A stretch of 64,000 nucleotides of DNA from Rhodobacter viridis (GCF_003217355.1 NZ_QJTK01000012.1:42332-106331); one strand, 5' to 3'; shown: positions 26,484-37,852, counted from the stretch's first letter. Numbers and translations are program-made. Notes: generated from the letters alone by a model not told the origin.

Positions 26484-28277
26484 ATGACCCTGCGCAGCCA
26501 GCTTCTTGCCGCCAGCGCCCTGATTGCCGCGCCGATCTTCGCACATGCCGGTGATCTCGTCTTTGCCCCGGTGCCCTTCGCCGCCGACGATGCCGCCAAG
26601 CGCGCGGTGCTTGCCTCCGACAAGGTGACGATCGACGGCAAGGATTACGCCATCGGCTACACCACGCTTGCCCGCTCGGGCGACAAGATCGGCGCGGGGG
26701 TCTTTGCCGCGCTGACCGACCGCAAGGGGCAGGTGGTGAAATCCGAGGACGGCTCGGAACATATCTCGGTCGATGCCGATTTCACCTCGCTGCTGCATGT
26801 CGGTGGCAAGATCTTCTCGGTGACGCATTTCGAGTCGCGCCCGGGGGCGATGTATGTGAGCGAGCTGACGCAGGCTGCCGAGGGCAAGCTGACGCCGATC
26901 TCGACCAAACCCGTTGATTTCTCGGCCTTTGGCGGGCTCTGGGTGCCCTGCGCGGGCTCGGTGACGCCCTGGGAGACGCATCTGGGCTCCGAGGAATATC
27001 CGGCCGATGCGCGCGAGATCGAAGCGGCGACGGCGCTCGATCAGATCGACGATTACGATTTCCCGATGGCGCGCTACGAGGGCGTCGATCCGGCGAAGAT
27101 GACGCTCGACGCATTCCGCGCCGCCTTCAAACCCTATCGCTACGGCTTTCCGACCGAGGTCACCGTGACCGAAGACGGCACCGCCAAGGCGCAAAAGCAC
27201 TTCGCGATGGGCCGCGTCGCGGTCGAGCTTGCGAAGGTGATGCCCGACAAGAAGACCGCCTATATCTCGGATGACGGCACCAACACGGGTCTGTTCCGCT
27301 TCGTCGCCGATGCCGAAGGCGATCTGTCGGCGGGCAAGCTTTATGCCGCGAAATGGGTGCAGACCTCGGATGCGGGCGCGGGGGCGGCGACGCTGGACTG
27401 GGTTGATCTGGGCCATGCCGACGATGCGACGATCCAGGCCGCGATCGAGAAGGGGGTGCAGTTCTCGGACCTCTTCGAAACCGCCGAGTTCGGCGCGGAT
27501 GGCAGCTGCCCCGAAGGCTTCCTCGCCTCGAATGCCGAGGATCGCGCCGAATGCCTGAAGGTGAAACCGGGGATGGAGGCCGTGGCCTCGCGGCTGGAGA
27601 CCCGTCGCTACGCCTCGATGCTCGGTGCCACGACCGAGTTTCGCAAGATGGAGGGCATCGCCTTCGACCCTGACCACATGAAAGTCTATGTGGCGATGTC
27701 GGAAGTGTCGAAAGCGATGGAAGGCGGTGCCAAGCAGGACAAGGGCGGGCGCGATGCGATCCGTCTCGAAAAGAACAGCTGCGGCGCGGTCTATCAGCTC
27801 GATCTGGATGCCAGCTACACCGCCACGGCGATGAGCGCGCTTGTCGCGGGCACGCCGATGAGCAAGGACCAGGAAGCGGCGGCGGCCGATCCGAACTGCG
27901 ATCCGTCGCATAACATGTGCGGCGATGCGGCCAAGGTGAATACCTGTGATGTCAATGGCATCGCCAACCCCGACAACATCACCTACATCCCCGGCTACAA
28001 CACGCTGATCATCGGCGAGGACACCGGCGAGGGCCATCAGAACGATGCGATCTGGGCGATGAACCTGGGGGACAAGTCGCTGACGCGGATCTTCTCGAGC
28101 CCCTATGGGTCCGAAACCACCTCGGCCTACTGGTATCCGAACCTCGGCGGGCATGGCTATCTGATGGCCGTGGTGCAGCACCCTTACGGCGAATCCGACG
28201 AGGACAAGCTGACCGATCCGGCCGATGCCCGCGCCTATGTGGGCTACATCGGCCCGTTCCCGGCGCTGGCGAAATAA
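26484..28277 (+). CDS. PhoX-family (DUF839) exported phosphatase-like protein
   Basis: A 597-residue protein with a signal peptide (MTLRSQLLAASALIAAPIFAHA, cut after AHA). The PhoX-type sequence is visible in the CAGSVTPWETHLGSEE block (compare the TPW.T.L..EE motif of PhoX) and in repeated beta-propeller-like strands. PhoX enzymes are Ca/Fe-dependent alkaline phosphatases and usually have a Tat signal; here no twin-Arg is seen, so Sec export is expected. The start follows CAGGAGA; the longer frame from 26424 lacks a site. A CTGTCAC word at 26417 is at best half a Pho box. It is monocistronic with its own terminator. Confidence 0.8.
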   Translation: MTLRSQLLAASALIAAPIFAHAGDLVFAPVPFAADDAAKRAVLASDKVTIDGKDYAIGYTTLARSGDKIGAGVFAALTDRKGQVVKSEDGSEHISVDADFTSLLHVGGKIFSVTHFESRPGAMYVSELTQAAEGKLTPISTKPVDFSAFGGLWVPCAGSVTPWETHLGSEEYPADAREIEAATALDQIDDYDFPMARYEGVDPAKMTLDAFRAAFKPYRYGFPTEVTVTEDGTAKAQKHFAMGRVAVELAKVMPDKKTAYISDDGTNTGLFRFVADAEGDLSAGKLYAAKWVQTSDAGAGAATLDWVDLGHADDATIQAAIEKGVQFSDLFETAEFGADGSCPEGFLASNAEDRAECLKVKPGMEAVASRLETRRYASMLGATTEFRKMEGIAFDPDHMKVYVAMSEVSKAMEGGAKQDKGGRDAIRLEKNSCGAVYQLDLDASYTATAMSALVAGTPMSKDQEAAAADPNCDPSHNMCGDAAKVNTCDVNGIANPDNITYIPGYNTLIIGEDTGEGHQNDAIWAMNLGDKSLTRIFSSPYGSETTSAYWYPNLGGHGYLMAVVQHPYGESDEDKLTDPADARAYVGYIGPFPALAK

Positions 28278-28280
28278 GAT

Positions 28281-28312
28281 CGGCGCGGGGCCTGCGGGCC
28301 CCGCCGCTTTTT
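28281..28312 (+). terminator. Rho-independent terminator of the PhoX-family gene
   Basis: A GC-rich stem (GGGGCC-TGCG-GGCCCC, extended by flanking GC pairs) is followed by CTTTTTC, starting 4 bp after the stop codon. Confidence 0.7.
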
Positions 28313-28335
28313 CTGCGGCGAGATCCGGGCGGGGC

Positions 28336-28968
28336 TCAGCCTCCGGCGGCGATCCGCGCCACCGCGGCCTCGAACGCGGCGGCATCGCCCGCGCGGTGCT
28401 GCAGCCACGCCCGGATCAGCCGCTGGTCATCTTGCGGCAACCGCGTGCGCGGCCCCATCTGGCGGAAATAGTCCTGCCATTCCAGAAGGCTGTATTTCCC
28501 GGGCACGCGGCGCGGATGGCAGGCGGTGCAGCGGCTGCGGTAAAGCGTGAAGGCCTTCTGCCACATCGGGGCGGGGTCGGCGGTCAACGTGCTCGTCGCA
28601 ATCCAGCCGCGCAGTTCGACCGGCCGCCAGCCGGGGGCCGTCGTTTCTCCGGGGCCGAGCGGGCGGGGCGACAGGCGCTCGGGCGTCACCCGGGCGAGTT
28701 CGACCGCGCGGGCGGGGGTGGCGTAAAGCCCGCGTCCCGCCGCATCGGTGAAGCCCGGCAGCGCGATCTGTGCAAACCCCGCCGCATCGTGCCCGATCGC
28801 CCGCACCGGGGTTGCGATCAGCGCCGCGCCCAGCTCTTGCCCCGCGGGGGCGTCCAGCACCGGGGCCGAGACCGTAAGCCAGCGCAGCCCGGTTTCCTCT
28901 GCCGAGGTCGGACGCGCCGAAAGCAGCAGCAAAACCCCGATCCCGATCGCGCGCATCATCCCCTCCAT
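28336..28968 (-). CDS. Monohaem c-type cytochrome resembling the TorC C-terminal domain
   Basis: A 210-residue exported protein with signal peptide ending LLLSARPTSA. One haem-binding motif, CTACH, lies at about residue 147 within an MWQKAF..YRSRCTACH..YSLLEWQDYFRQMGPRT context. That block, and the preceding ELRGWI strand, match the C-terminal monohaem domain of TorC/TorY-type pentahaem cytochromes, which normally follow four N-terminal haems. Here the tetrahaem NapC-like part and any TMAO/DMSO reductase gene are absent. It may be a free-standing electron carrier or redox sensor partner. It is convergent with the PhoX-family gene. Confidence 0.75.
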   Translation of the reverse strand: MEGMMRAIGIGVLLLLSARPTSAEETGLRWLTVSAPVLDAPAGQELGAALIATPVRAIGHDAAGFAQIALPGFTDAAGRGLYATPARAVELARVTPERLSPRPLGPGETTAPGWRPVELRGWIATSTLTADPAPMWQKAFTLYRSRCTACHPRRVPGKYSLLEWQDYFRQMGPRTRLPQDDQRLIRAWLQHRAGDAAAFEAAVARIAAGG

Positions 28969-29146
28969 CGCTTGCGGCGATCGCTACGCCCGCTTCATGT
29001 CGGTCCGGTGACGAAAACGCCGTTTGCCCGCGTTCGGCCCGCTCCGTTTTGTCACATTGCTTCACGCTGAGTGAACCCTTGGGCAATAGGCTCTGGCGGT
29101 TCGGCATCATTCGGATATGCTGCGGCGCAGTCAGATGGAGGGTAAG

Positions 29147-30775
29147 ATGGCCACGCGGATCGTCGTTCTGGGCGGGGGTTTCGGCGGTATGTATACGGCC
29201 CGCGCGCTCAAGCGCAGGCTGGGCCGCAAGGCAGAGATCGAGCTGATCAATGCCGAGAACTACTTCGTCTTTCAGCCGCTTCTGCCCGAGGTGGGCGCAG
29301 GCTCGATCATGCCCGCCCATGCCGTCTCGCCGCTGCGCTTCCTTCTGAAGGGCGTGCAGGTGCGCAAGGCCGTCGTCGACAACGTCGATTTCGAGCGCAA
29401 GGTGGTCACCGTCTTTCAGGGCATCATGCGCCGCCCGATCGAGGTGCCCTATGATCAGCTGGTCATCGCGCTGGGGCAGGGGACCGATTTCTCCCGCATG
29501 CCGGGGCTCGAGGAACATGCGCTGAAGATGAAGACGCTCGAAGATGCCCGCCGCCTGCGCGAGCATGTGATCGAGCAGCTCGAACATGCGCAGGTCACGG
29601 CGCTGCCCGATACGAAACGCGGCGCGCTGACCTTCACCGTCGTTGGCGGCGGGTTCTCGGGTGTCGAGACCGTGGGCGAGATGAAGGAATTGCTCGACCG
29701 CTCGCTGCCGTTCTATTCGAACATCGACCCTTCCGAGGTGCGGGTGCTGCTGGTCGAATTTGCGCCGCGCATCCTGAATGAAATGCCGAAGGAGCTGGCG
29801 GAATACGCGACCGCGCATCTGGAACGCCACGGGATCGAGATGAAACTGGGCACGGGCGTGCGCTCGGCCACGCATCGGCAGCTGGTGACGAGCGACGGCG
29901 AGGTGATCGATACCCGCACCATCGTCGCCACGATCGGCAATGCGCCCCTGCCAGTGATCCTGCGCATGGGGCTGCCGCTCGAAAAGGGCCGCGTCGCCGT
30001 CGATCGCAGCCTGCGCGTCAAGGGCATGTCCGATGTCTGGGCGCTGGGCGATTGCGCGCTGATCCCGCTCAAGGATTATGCCACCGACCGCAATGATTTC
30101 GCCCCGCCCACCGCGCAATTCGCCGTGCGCGAGGCCAAGCGCGTGGCGTCGAACATCACCGCCGTGCTGAAGGGCCGTCAGCCCGCGCCCTTTGCCTACA
30201 GCTCGCGCGGCGCGCTGGCCTCGCTTGGGGCGAAGCGGGGTGTGGCCGATATTTTCGGGCGCAACATCACCGGCTTCCCGGCCTGGTTCATCTGGCGGTC
30301 TTATTATCTCGCGCTCTTGCCCGGTATCGGCACCCGCATCCGGGTGATGATCAACTGGTCGCTGGATCTGGTGGGGGCGCGCAGCCTTGTGCAACTCCGT
30401 ACCTTCCGGAAGCCGCCGATGCGCTACGTTTATTACCGGGCGGGCGACCGGATCTACAACGAGGGCGACCGCTCGGACGGGTTCTTCTCGGTCGTCTCGG
30501 GCGCGGTGCAGATGGTGCGCACCGATCCCGACACCGGCAAGCTGACGACGCGGGTGATCGGCCCCGGCGGCCATTTCGGCGAGCGGCTGATCCTTGGCGC
30601 GACGCGGCGCAAGACCTCGGTCCATGCGATCGAGGATACCAAGGTGCTGGTGATGAACCGCGAGGAATTCCTGATGCTGGCCGAAAGCTTCGAGGCCTTC
30701 CGCGATTATTTCCGCCCCTATATGGAAAAACACGGCGTCAGCCTGCCCAATGATCCGCGCAAACCCGAGGCCTGA
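29147..30775 (+). CDS. ndh: Type II NADH:quinone oxidoreductase with C-terminal cyclic-nucleotide-binding-like domain
   Basis: A 542-residue single-subunit NADH dehydrogenase. FAD motif VVLGGGFGGMYTA is at the N-terminus, NADH motif VVGGGFSGVETVGE is near residue 170, and the ALGDCA FAD-contact block is near 300. Residues about 430-542 add a CRP-like beta-barrel (IYNEGDRSDGFFSVVSGAV ... GGHFGERLIL), which ordinary NDH-2 lacks. The extra domain could bind a nucleotide or act as a structural tail. It is a peripheral membrane enzyme that donates electrons to quinone without pumping. The start at 29147 follows GGAGGG; a frame extending to 29117 is open. Confidence 0.93.
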   Translation: MATRIVVLGGGFGGMYTARALKRRLGRKAEIELINAENYFVFQPLLPEVGAGSIMPAHAVSPLRFLLKGVQVRKAVVDNVDFERKVVTVFQGIMRRPIEVPYDQLVIALGQGTDFSRMPGLEEHALKMKTLEDARRLREHVIEQLEHAQVTALPDTKRGALTFTVVGGGFSGVETVGEMKELLDRSLPFYSNIDPSEVRVLLVEFAPRILNEMPKELAEYATAHLERHGIEMKLGTGVRSATHRQLVTSDGEVIDTRTIVATIGNAPLPVILRMGLPLEKGRVAVDRSLRVKGMSDVWALGDCALIPLKDYATDRNDFAPPTAQFAVREAKRVASNITAVLKGRQPAPFAYSSRGALASLGAKRGVADIFGRNITGFPAWFIWRSYYLALLPGIGTRIRVMINWSLDLVGARSLVQLRTFRKPPMRYVYYRAGDRIYNEGDRSDGFFSVVSGAVQMVRTDPDTGKLTTRVIGPGGHFGERLILGATRRKTSVHAIEDTKVLVMNREEFLMLAESFEAFRDYFRPYMEKHGVSLPNDPRKPEA

Positions 30776-30970
30776 GGCCGCAGGTTTCGCATTCCGGATG
30801 GTGCCGCGGCCCGTTCCGGTTAAGATTCAGTCCATCGGACAAGGACTTCGGGGGGCCGGTCGACAGATCGGGACCCCGGAGTCTGTCCGCCTGAATTTCT
30901 GTCGGCACCGCCGCCGAACCCTCATCGAGACCCGCGGACGGCTGTCCGCCTGACCTTGCAAGGAGCCGCC

Positions 30971-31948
30971 ATGCCCCGTTCCAAGCTTCTCCCGTCGGTT
31001 GCTCTGGCGACCGCCCTTCTGGCTCCTCCGGCTGCCCTCGCGGAAGAGGGGCCTGCGATCCCGCTGCCCTCCGAAAGTCTGGTGCCGGGCATTCTGGTGT
31101 CGGGCAGTCTCGGCGGCGATGACACCGTGCGTTACAGCCTGTCGGGCGCGCAGGGGCAGGTGCTCTCGGTCGATCTGAACGGGCCGGGGATGCTGCCCGA
31201 TTTCCTGATCCGCGAGGCGACCAAATCCGAGGTGCTGTTCCTGTCCTCGCAAGCCGCGGCGCCGGTGGCCGATCTCGCGCTGCCGCAACCGGGCGATTAC
31301 GAGATCGAGGTCTTTCTCAACCGTGCCTTTGCCCGGCAGGGCAAGGCTTTCGACTACGATCTGGCGGTGGGGCTGAACCCGCCCGATTTCGCCGACGGTC
31401 TGGCCGGTGGGCCGGACTGGTGGCAGGTCAACGAGGGGCAGGTGCTGACGATGCGGGCGGGGCCGTCCGAGCGCTTCACCCCGGTGGGCGTGGCCGAAGG
31501 CGGTGCGGTCGGGCGCAACAAGGGCTGCCACATGAACATGGGCACGCGCTGGTGCGACCTGCGGCTGGTCGGATCGGGGCTGCGCGGCTGGTTGCCCGGC
31601 GCGGAACTGAGCGAGACCGCGGCCCCGATCGCGCCCGAGATGCCCGAGGGCGGTCCGAAGGGCAATGGCGAGTCCTTCGATGCGACGGGCACGTTCCCCT
31701 GTGCGACCGATCCCGCCGCGCCGACCCATGCCTGCCCCTTTGGCGTGATCCGCGCCGGTGCGGGCAATGCCGGGGTCTGGGTGGCGCTGGGCAATGGCGC
31801 CGAGCGCTATTTCCTGTTCGAGGGCGGCAAGCTTGTCGACAGCGATGCGGCCTCGAAGCCGGTGCTGAAGCAGATCGAAGATCTGATGAAGATCGAGGCG
31901 GGCCGCGAGCGCTTCGAGATGCCTGCCGCGGTGGTCACCGGCGGCTGA
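30971..31948 (+). CDS. Exported SH3-like-domain protein of unknown function
   Basis: A 325-residue protein with signal peptide MPRSKLLPSVALATALLAPPAALA. Residues about 45-125 look like a beta-sandwich pre-peptidase-type domain (SVDLNGPGMLPDFLI, DYEIEVFLNR), and about 160-210 contain a bacterial SH3-like segment (VLTMRAGPSERFTPVGVAEGG, with RWCDLRL and GWLPG). Two Cys pairs may form disulfides. AAGGAG precedes the ATG. No catalytic motif is seen; an envelope or cell-wall binding role is a guess from the SH3-like part. It is convergent with tRNA-Val. Confidence 0.75.
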   Translation: MPRSKLLPSVALATALLAPPAALAEEGPAIPLPSESLVPGILVSGSLGGDDTVRYSLSGAQGQVLSVDLNGPGMLPDFLIREATKSEVLFLSSQAAAPVADLALPQPGDYEIEVFLNRAFARQGKAFDYDLAVGLNPPDFADGLAGGPDWWQVNEGQVLTMRAGPSERFTPVGVAEGGAVGRNKGCHMNMGTRWCDLRLVGSGLRGWLPGAELSETAAPIAPEMPEGGPKGNGESFDATGTFPCATDPAAPTHACPFGVIRAGAGNAGVWVALGNGAERYFLFEGGKLVDSDAASKPVLKQIEDLMKIEAGRERFEMPAAVVTGG

Positions 31949-32002
31949 GCCGCTCCGAGGCGGGGGCGGTCTTCGGTTCGCCGCCCCGGCCGCCGCAAAA
32001 GC

Positions 32003-32031
32003 AAAGGCCGCGACGCGAGGTCACGGCCTTT
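32003..32031 (-). terminator. Terminator downstream of tRNA-Val
   Basis: AAAGGCCG (32003-32010) pairs with CGGCCTTT (32024-32031). On the minus strand the stem is followed by a T-rich run (TTTGCTTTT), 9 bp past the tRNA end. Confidence 0.55.
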
Positions 32032-32039
32032 GGGAATGA

Positions 32040-32114
32040 TGGTGGGCGATAACGGATTTGAACCGCTGACATCTTCGATGTGAACGAAGCGCTCTACCGC
32101 TGAGCTAATCGCCC
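32040..32114 (-). tRNA. tRNA-Val (anticodon CAC)
   Basis: On the minus strand: acceptor GGGCGAT/ATCGCCC, D-arm AGCTCAGCGGTAGAGC, anticodon stem CTTCG/CGAAG with loop TTCACAT giving CAC, T-arm GGTTCAAATCC, encoded CCA. It follows the HU-like gene by 19 bp on the same strand and may be processed from a joint transcript. Confidence 0.97.
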
Positions 32115-32133
32115 GGTAGCGGGGTGTTTAGCG

Positions 32134-32490
32134 TCACTCCTCGGCGACCGCAAGGGGGTCTTCTGCGGAATCTTCATCCTTTTTCGCATCCTCTGCCGTG
32201 CCCATCCGGCGCAGCTTGATATGAAGCATGTCGCCACCGGCCTTGCTGATGCTGCGCGTCACCGAAATCTTGCCAAGCGGCGGCAGAACCAGCGTCTCGC
32301 CCTTGGCCAGCGCTTCGCCCAGCGTTGCCAGAACCGCCTCGGTCAGATCGCGGGCGACCGGCTTCTTGGCGCCGCTGCGCAGCACCACGCGCTCGACGAA
32401 ATCGCGCTTCTTGACCTGAACGCTGAGCGCGGCGCCGCCATCGCCCGCTTCGGCCGCGTCCGCGTCGGATGTCTTCGTGGATTTGCTCAT
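32134..32490 (-). CDS. HU-like DNA-binding protein with charged tails
   Basis: A 118-residue HU/IHF-family protein. The core (about 27-98) has KKRDFVERVVLRSG, the dimerisation helix AVLATLGEALAKGETLVLPPLG and a shortened arm region (KISVTRSISKAGGDMLHIKLRR). The usual long arm with the conserved Pro is not evident, so DNA bending may differ from HU. An N-terminal Asp/Ala-rich extension and an acidic C-terminal tail (DAKKDEDSAEDPLAVAEE) are unusual additions. It is downstream of lon on the same strand, behind the lon terminator. Confidence 0.8.
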   Translation of the reverse strand: MSKSTKTSDADAAEAGDGGAALSVQVKKRDFVERVVLRSGAKKPVARDLTEAVLATLGEALAKGETLVLPPLGKISVTRSISKAGGDMLHIKLRRMGTAEDAKKDEDSAEDPLAVAEE

Positions 32491-32574
32491 GGCTGCCCCA
32501 TTGGTTCTTGAAATGCCGTCAGGTTAGGTCGCAACGCCGCAACAATCCATCAGTTTGCGGAGCGCACGACCCTG

Positions 32575-32606
32575 AAAAAAAGACGCGCCCCGAAAGGGGC
32601 GCGTCT
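32575..32606 (-). terminator. Rho-independent terminator of lon
   Basis: Perfect 11-bp stem AGACGCGCCCC/GGGGCGCGTCT with a GAAA loop, followed on the minus strand by six T, 20 bp past the lon stop. Confidence 0.92.
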
Positions 32607-32626
32607 GTCGTTGCGTGTCGTTAGGA

Positions 32627-35038
<2,412 letters not shown>

Positions 35039-35105
35039 TCTCTGTCCTTGTTTGCGGCGAAAGGCACCGGTCCCGCGATTGGCAACCCGTCCCTTCCCAT
35101 GCCCC

Positions 35106-35135
35106 ATATCTAGGGGGGGGTGGGGCACAGTTCAA
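35106..35135 (-). promoter_or_regulatory. Probable promoter of lon
   Basis: On the minus strand TTGAAC (35130-35135) is followed after 17 nt by TAGATAT (35106-35112), about 70 nt before the lon start codon. The boxes suit a vegetative or RpoH-type promoter. The rest of 35039-35412 shows no gene; it also holds the upstream region of the small plus-strand gene at 35413. Confidence 0.5.
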
Positions 35136-35412
35136 CTGCGCCGGACCGACAGCCCGCCCCGCCGTCATCAAGCCTTCACACTGCGGCAGATCGCCCCGCG
35201 CTGCAAGTAAAGCTTGTTTCAATTGCACGACATCCTTTTGCCCGTGCCAACTGACCTTTCGTGCGCTGCGGATTTCCGGTGTTCCGGGTTAACCAATGAG
35301 TAGGAAAACCGCCCGCCGCCCGACAAACCCGGCTTCTGTGCAAGACTTCGTTAAGAATTCGAACCCTAGCTTTGCAGCGGGAAAGTGGGCTTAGGTGTGA
35401 AGGAGTGGGGTC

Positions 35413-35565
35413 GTGACAGCGACAACTGCGGATATGCGTATTGAGGCGCCGATTTCGGCGTCTCGCACAGGGGTAGACTGCGCCGTACCGGGGGGCTGGT
35501 GGCTCATCCCGGCCTGTTTGACCGGCGCGGGAATGTGGGTCGGCTTGTTCATCCTGATCCTGTAA
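35413..35565 (+). CDS. Small membrane protein (50 residues)
   Basis: A GTG-initiated frame with AAGGAG seven bases upstream. The product has a polar N-terminus (about 25 residues) and a single hydrophobic C-terminal segment (GGWWLIPACLTGAGMWVGLF to the end), long enough to span the membrane. I do not recognise the family. The good ribosome site and clean hydrophobic pattern support a real gene in an otherwise empty 560-bp gap between lon and the histidine kinase gene. Confidence 0.5.
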   Translation: MTATTADMRIEAPISASRTGVDCAVPGGWWLIPACLTGAGMWVGLFILIL

Positions 35566-35599
35566 GATCGAATTCGTCTTTGCGGCGGGATGTTGCGCC

Positions 35600-36940
35600 T
35601 TACAAGGGCAGGTGCAACTCCGCCGCAAGACCGCGCAGCCGTGCGCTTTCGAGCAATTTCAGACTGCCGCCATGACCGCGCGCAATATCGGCGGCGATGG
35701 CCAGACCAAGGCCGACGCCCTGACCTCTGTCCTGATTGCGCGCGGGATCCAGCCGGGTGAAGGGGCGCATCGCCTCTTCGCGCCGATCCGCCGGGATGCC
35801 GGGGCCATCATCCTCGACGATGATGCGCAGGGTGCGCGCGCGCACGGCGACCGTGACCTCGGCATTCGTGCCGTAACGGACGGCATTGCCGATCAGATTT
35901 TCCAGCGCGCGCCGCAAGGCATCCGGGCGCACCACGGCGGTGACCGGGGTTTCGGGACAGGCCGCCAGCCGCACCGGCTGCCCGGCGCGGATCGCATCTT
36001 CGACCACCTGTGCCACGAAAGGACAGATGTCGACGCGCTCGGCCTCGCCCGCCACCGCCTCTTCGCGCGCGACATTCAGGAAAGCGTCGATCATCTTGCC
36101 CATCTCGGTCACGTCGCGCGCCATCGCCGCGATCTCGGCTTCGGTGTCGGGCTCTTCGGGCAGCATCGACAGCCCCAGCCGCAGCCGCGTCAGCGGCGTG
36201 CGCAGATCGTGGCTGATGCCCGACAGCATCAGGCGTCGGCTTTCGGTCTGCCGCTCGATCCGGTCGCGCATTTCAAGAAAGGCCTTGCCCGCCGCCCGCA
36301 CCTCGACCGCGCCCGTCGGCCGATAGGCCACCACCTGACCCTTGCCGAAGGCCTCGGCCGCGCGGGCAAGGCGCTGGATCGGCCGCAGCTGATTGCGCAG
36401 GAAGAGATAGGCGATCAGCGTCATCAGCACCGACACGAAGACCATCAGCACCAGAAGCTGGTGCGGGTTCGACGCCGAGACCCAGCCGCGCGGAAAGGCG
36501 ATGTAAAGCGGGCCGTAGCGGTTCTCGACCCAAAGCTGCACCCGGCCGCCATCGGTCAGATCAAGCGCGATCAGTCCGGCAAGCCCCGCATGCAGCGTCG
36601 ATTGCACGGTGAGCCCGGTGAAATCGGTGATGTCGCGGGCGTCCCTGGCCGGGGCGGGGATCTGCGCGGGCAGTTCCAGCTCCAGATCCAGCGCCAGCGA
36701 CAGGTCCGTCAGCTGCGCCTCGGCCTGGGCCAGTGTCGCCGCGCCGTCGGCGCGCTCGGTCACCAAGGCGATCTCGCGCAGCATCGAGGTCGTCATCTGC
36801 TCGGTGACGCGTTCGAAATGGCGCTGGATGAAGACCACCGAGACGACCAGCTGGATCGTGACGACCGGCAAAATCAGGATCAGCGCGGCCCGACCGTAAA
36901 GCCCGCGCGGCAGGAATTGTTTGAGCCAGCCGAAATCCAT
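35600..36940 (-). CDS. EnvZ-like sensor histidine kinase
   Basis: A 446-residue inner-membrane sensor kinase. First transmembrane helix about 17-38 (ALILILPVVTIQLVVSVVF), periplasmic domain about 39-165, second helix about 168-190, HAMP about 190-240, phospho-acceptor helix with SGISHDLRTPLTRLRL (His near 250), and a HATPase domain with ENLIGNAVRYG, EDDGPGIP and GVGLGLAI. The order and the H-box match EnvZ. No response-regulator gene is adjacent; the partner must lie elsewhere. ATG 36940 lacks a strong ribosome site, but the upstream open frame is antisense to the next gene and not family-like. Confidence 0.92.
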   Translation of the reverse strand: MDFGWLKQFLPRGLYGRAALILILPVVTIQLVVSVVFIQRHFERVTEQMTTSMLREIALVTERADGAATLAQAEAQLTDLSLALDLELELPAQIPAPARDARDITDFTGLTVQSTLHAGLAGLIALDLTDGGRVQLWVENRYGPLYIAFPRGWVSASNPHQLLVLMVFVSVLMTLIAYLFLRNQLRPIQRLARAAEAFGKGQVVAYRPTGAVEVRAAGKAFLEMRDRIERQTESRRLMLSGISHDLRTPLTRLRLGLSMLPEEPDTEAEIAAMARDVTEMGKMIDAFLNVAREEAVAGEAERVDICPFVAQVVEDAIRAGQPVRLAACPETPVTAVVRPDALRRALENLIGNAVRYGTNAEVTVAVRARTLRIIVEDDGPGIPADRREEAMRPFTRLDPARNQDRGQGVGLGLAIAADIARGHGGSLKLLESARLRGLAAELHLPL

Positions 36941-36979
36941 GCCACAACCTAGCGGCGGAAGCGGCAGAGGGGAAGAGCC

Positions 36980-37852
36980 ATGGACATCCTGGAACCGGGC
37001 GTGCGGCGGCGGGTGGCGCCCAATTCCTCGGCGCTGACCCATCGGGGCACCTGCACCTATGTTCTGGGCACGGGCGAGGTGGCGGTGCTCGACCCCGGCC
37101 CGGCCGATCCCGGCCATCTGCGCGCGCTGCTCGACCATCTCGCGCCGGGCGAGCGGGTGGGGGCGATTCTGGTCAGCCACGCGCATCTCGACCATTCCGG
37201 GGGGGCGCGGGCCTTCGCCGATCTCACCGGAGCGCCGATCTTCGCCTTTGGCGGCCCCGAGGCGGGCCGCTCCGCGCGGATGCAGATGCTCGCGGCCGAG
37301 GGGCTCGCGGGCGGGGGCGAGGGGGTGGATGCCGGGTTCCGCCCGGATGTGGTTTTGCTCGACGGCGAGACCGTCGCGACGGGCGACTGGTCGGTGACGG
37401 CGCTGCACACGCCGGGGCATTTCTGCAATCACCTGAGTTTCGCGATGGGGGATCGGGTTTTTACGGGCGACGTGGTGATGGGCTGGTCGACGACGCTGAT
37501 CTCGCCGCCCGATGGCGATCTGGACGCCTATTTCGCAACGCTCGACCGGCTGGCGGGGCAGGGGGCGCGGATCTTCTATCCCGGGCATGGCGATCCGGTT
37601 TCCGATCCCGCCGCACGATTGGCGGAACTCGCGGCGCATCGCGGCGCCCGGACCGAACAGATTCTCTCGGTTCTCGCCATCGGACCTGCGACATTGTCGG
37701 CGCTGACGGCACAAGTTTACGTCGAAACGCCTCCCGCCCTGCACCCTGCGGCGGCGCGAAATCTCTTTGCGCACCTTGTTTCGCTGGTGTTTCAGGGCCG
37801 GGTCGAGGCCCATCCGCAGCTTTCGACGACAGCGATTTTCGAGATTGCATGA
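36980..37852 (+). CDS. Metallo-beta-lactamase-fold hydrolase (LACTB2/RNase-Z-like)
   Basis: A 290-residue cytoplasmic metallo-hydrolase with the zinc motif SHAHLDHSGG near residue 77, HTPGHFCNHLSF near 150, and GDVVMGW and PGHGDP further on, the ordered metal ligands of the fold. The C-terminal 60 residues form a winged-helix-like cap (ALTAQVYVETPPALHPAAARNLFAHL) as in LACTB2-type proteins, some of which are endoribonucleases. The substrate is unknown. It is divergent from the sensor kinase gene. Confidence 0.88.
   Translation: MDILEPGVRRRVAPNSSALTHRGTCTYVLGTGEVAVLDPGPADPGHLRALLDHLAPGERVGAILVSHAHLDHSGGARAFADLTGAPIFAFGGPEAGRSARMQMLAAEGLAGGGEGVDAGFRPDVVLLDGETVATGDWSVTALHTPGHFCNHLSFAMGDRVFTGDVVMGWSTTLISPPDGDLDAYFATLDRLAGQGARIFYPGHGDPVSDPAARLAELAAHRGARTEQILSVLAIGPATLSALTAQVYVETPPALHPAAARNLFAHLVSLVFQGRVEAHPQLSTTAIFEIA

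Noticed and set aside
26385..28385. Minus-strand open frame of 666 codons
   Set aside because: Antisense of the PhoX-family gene, with the Arg/His-rich composition of a shadow frame.
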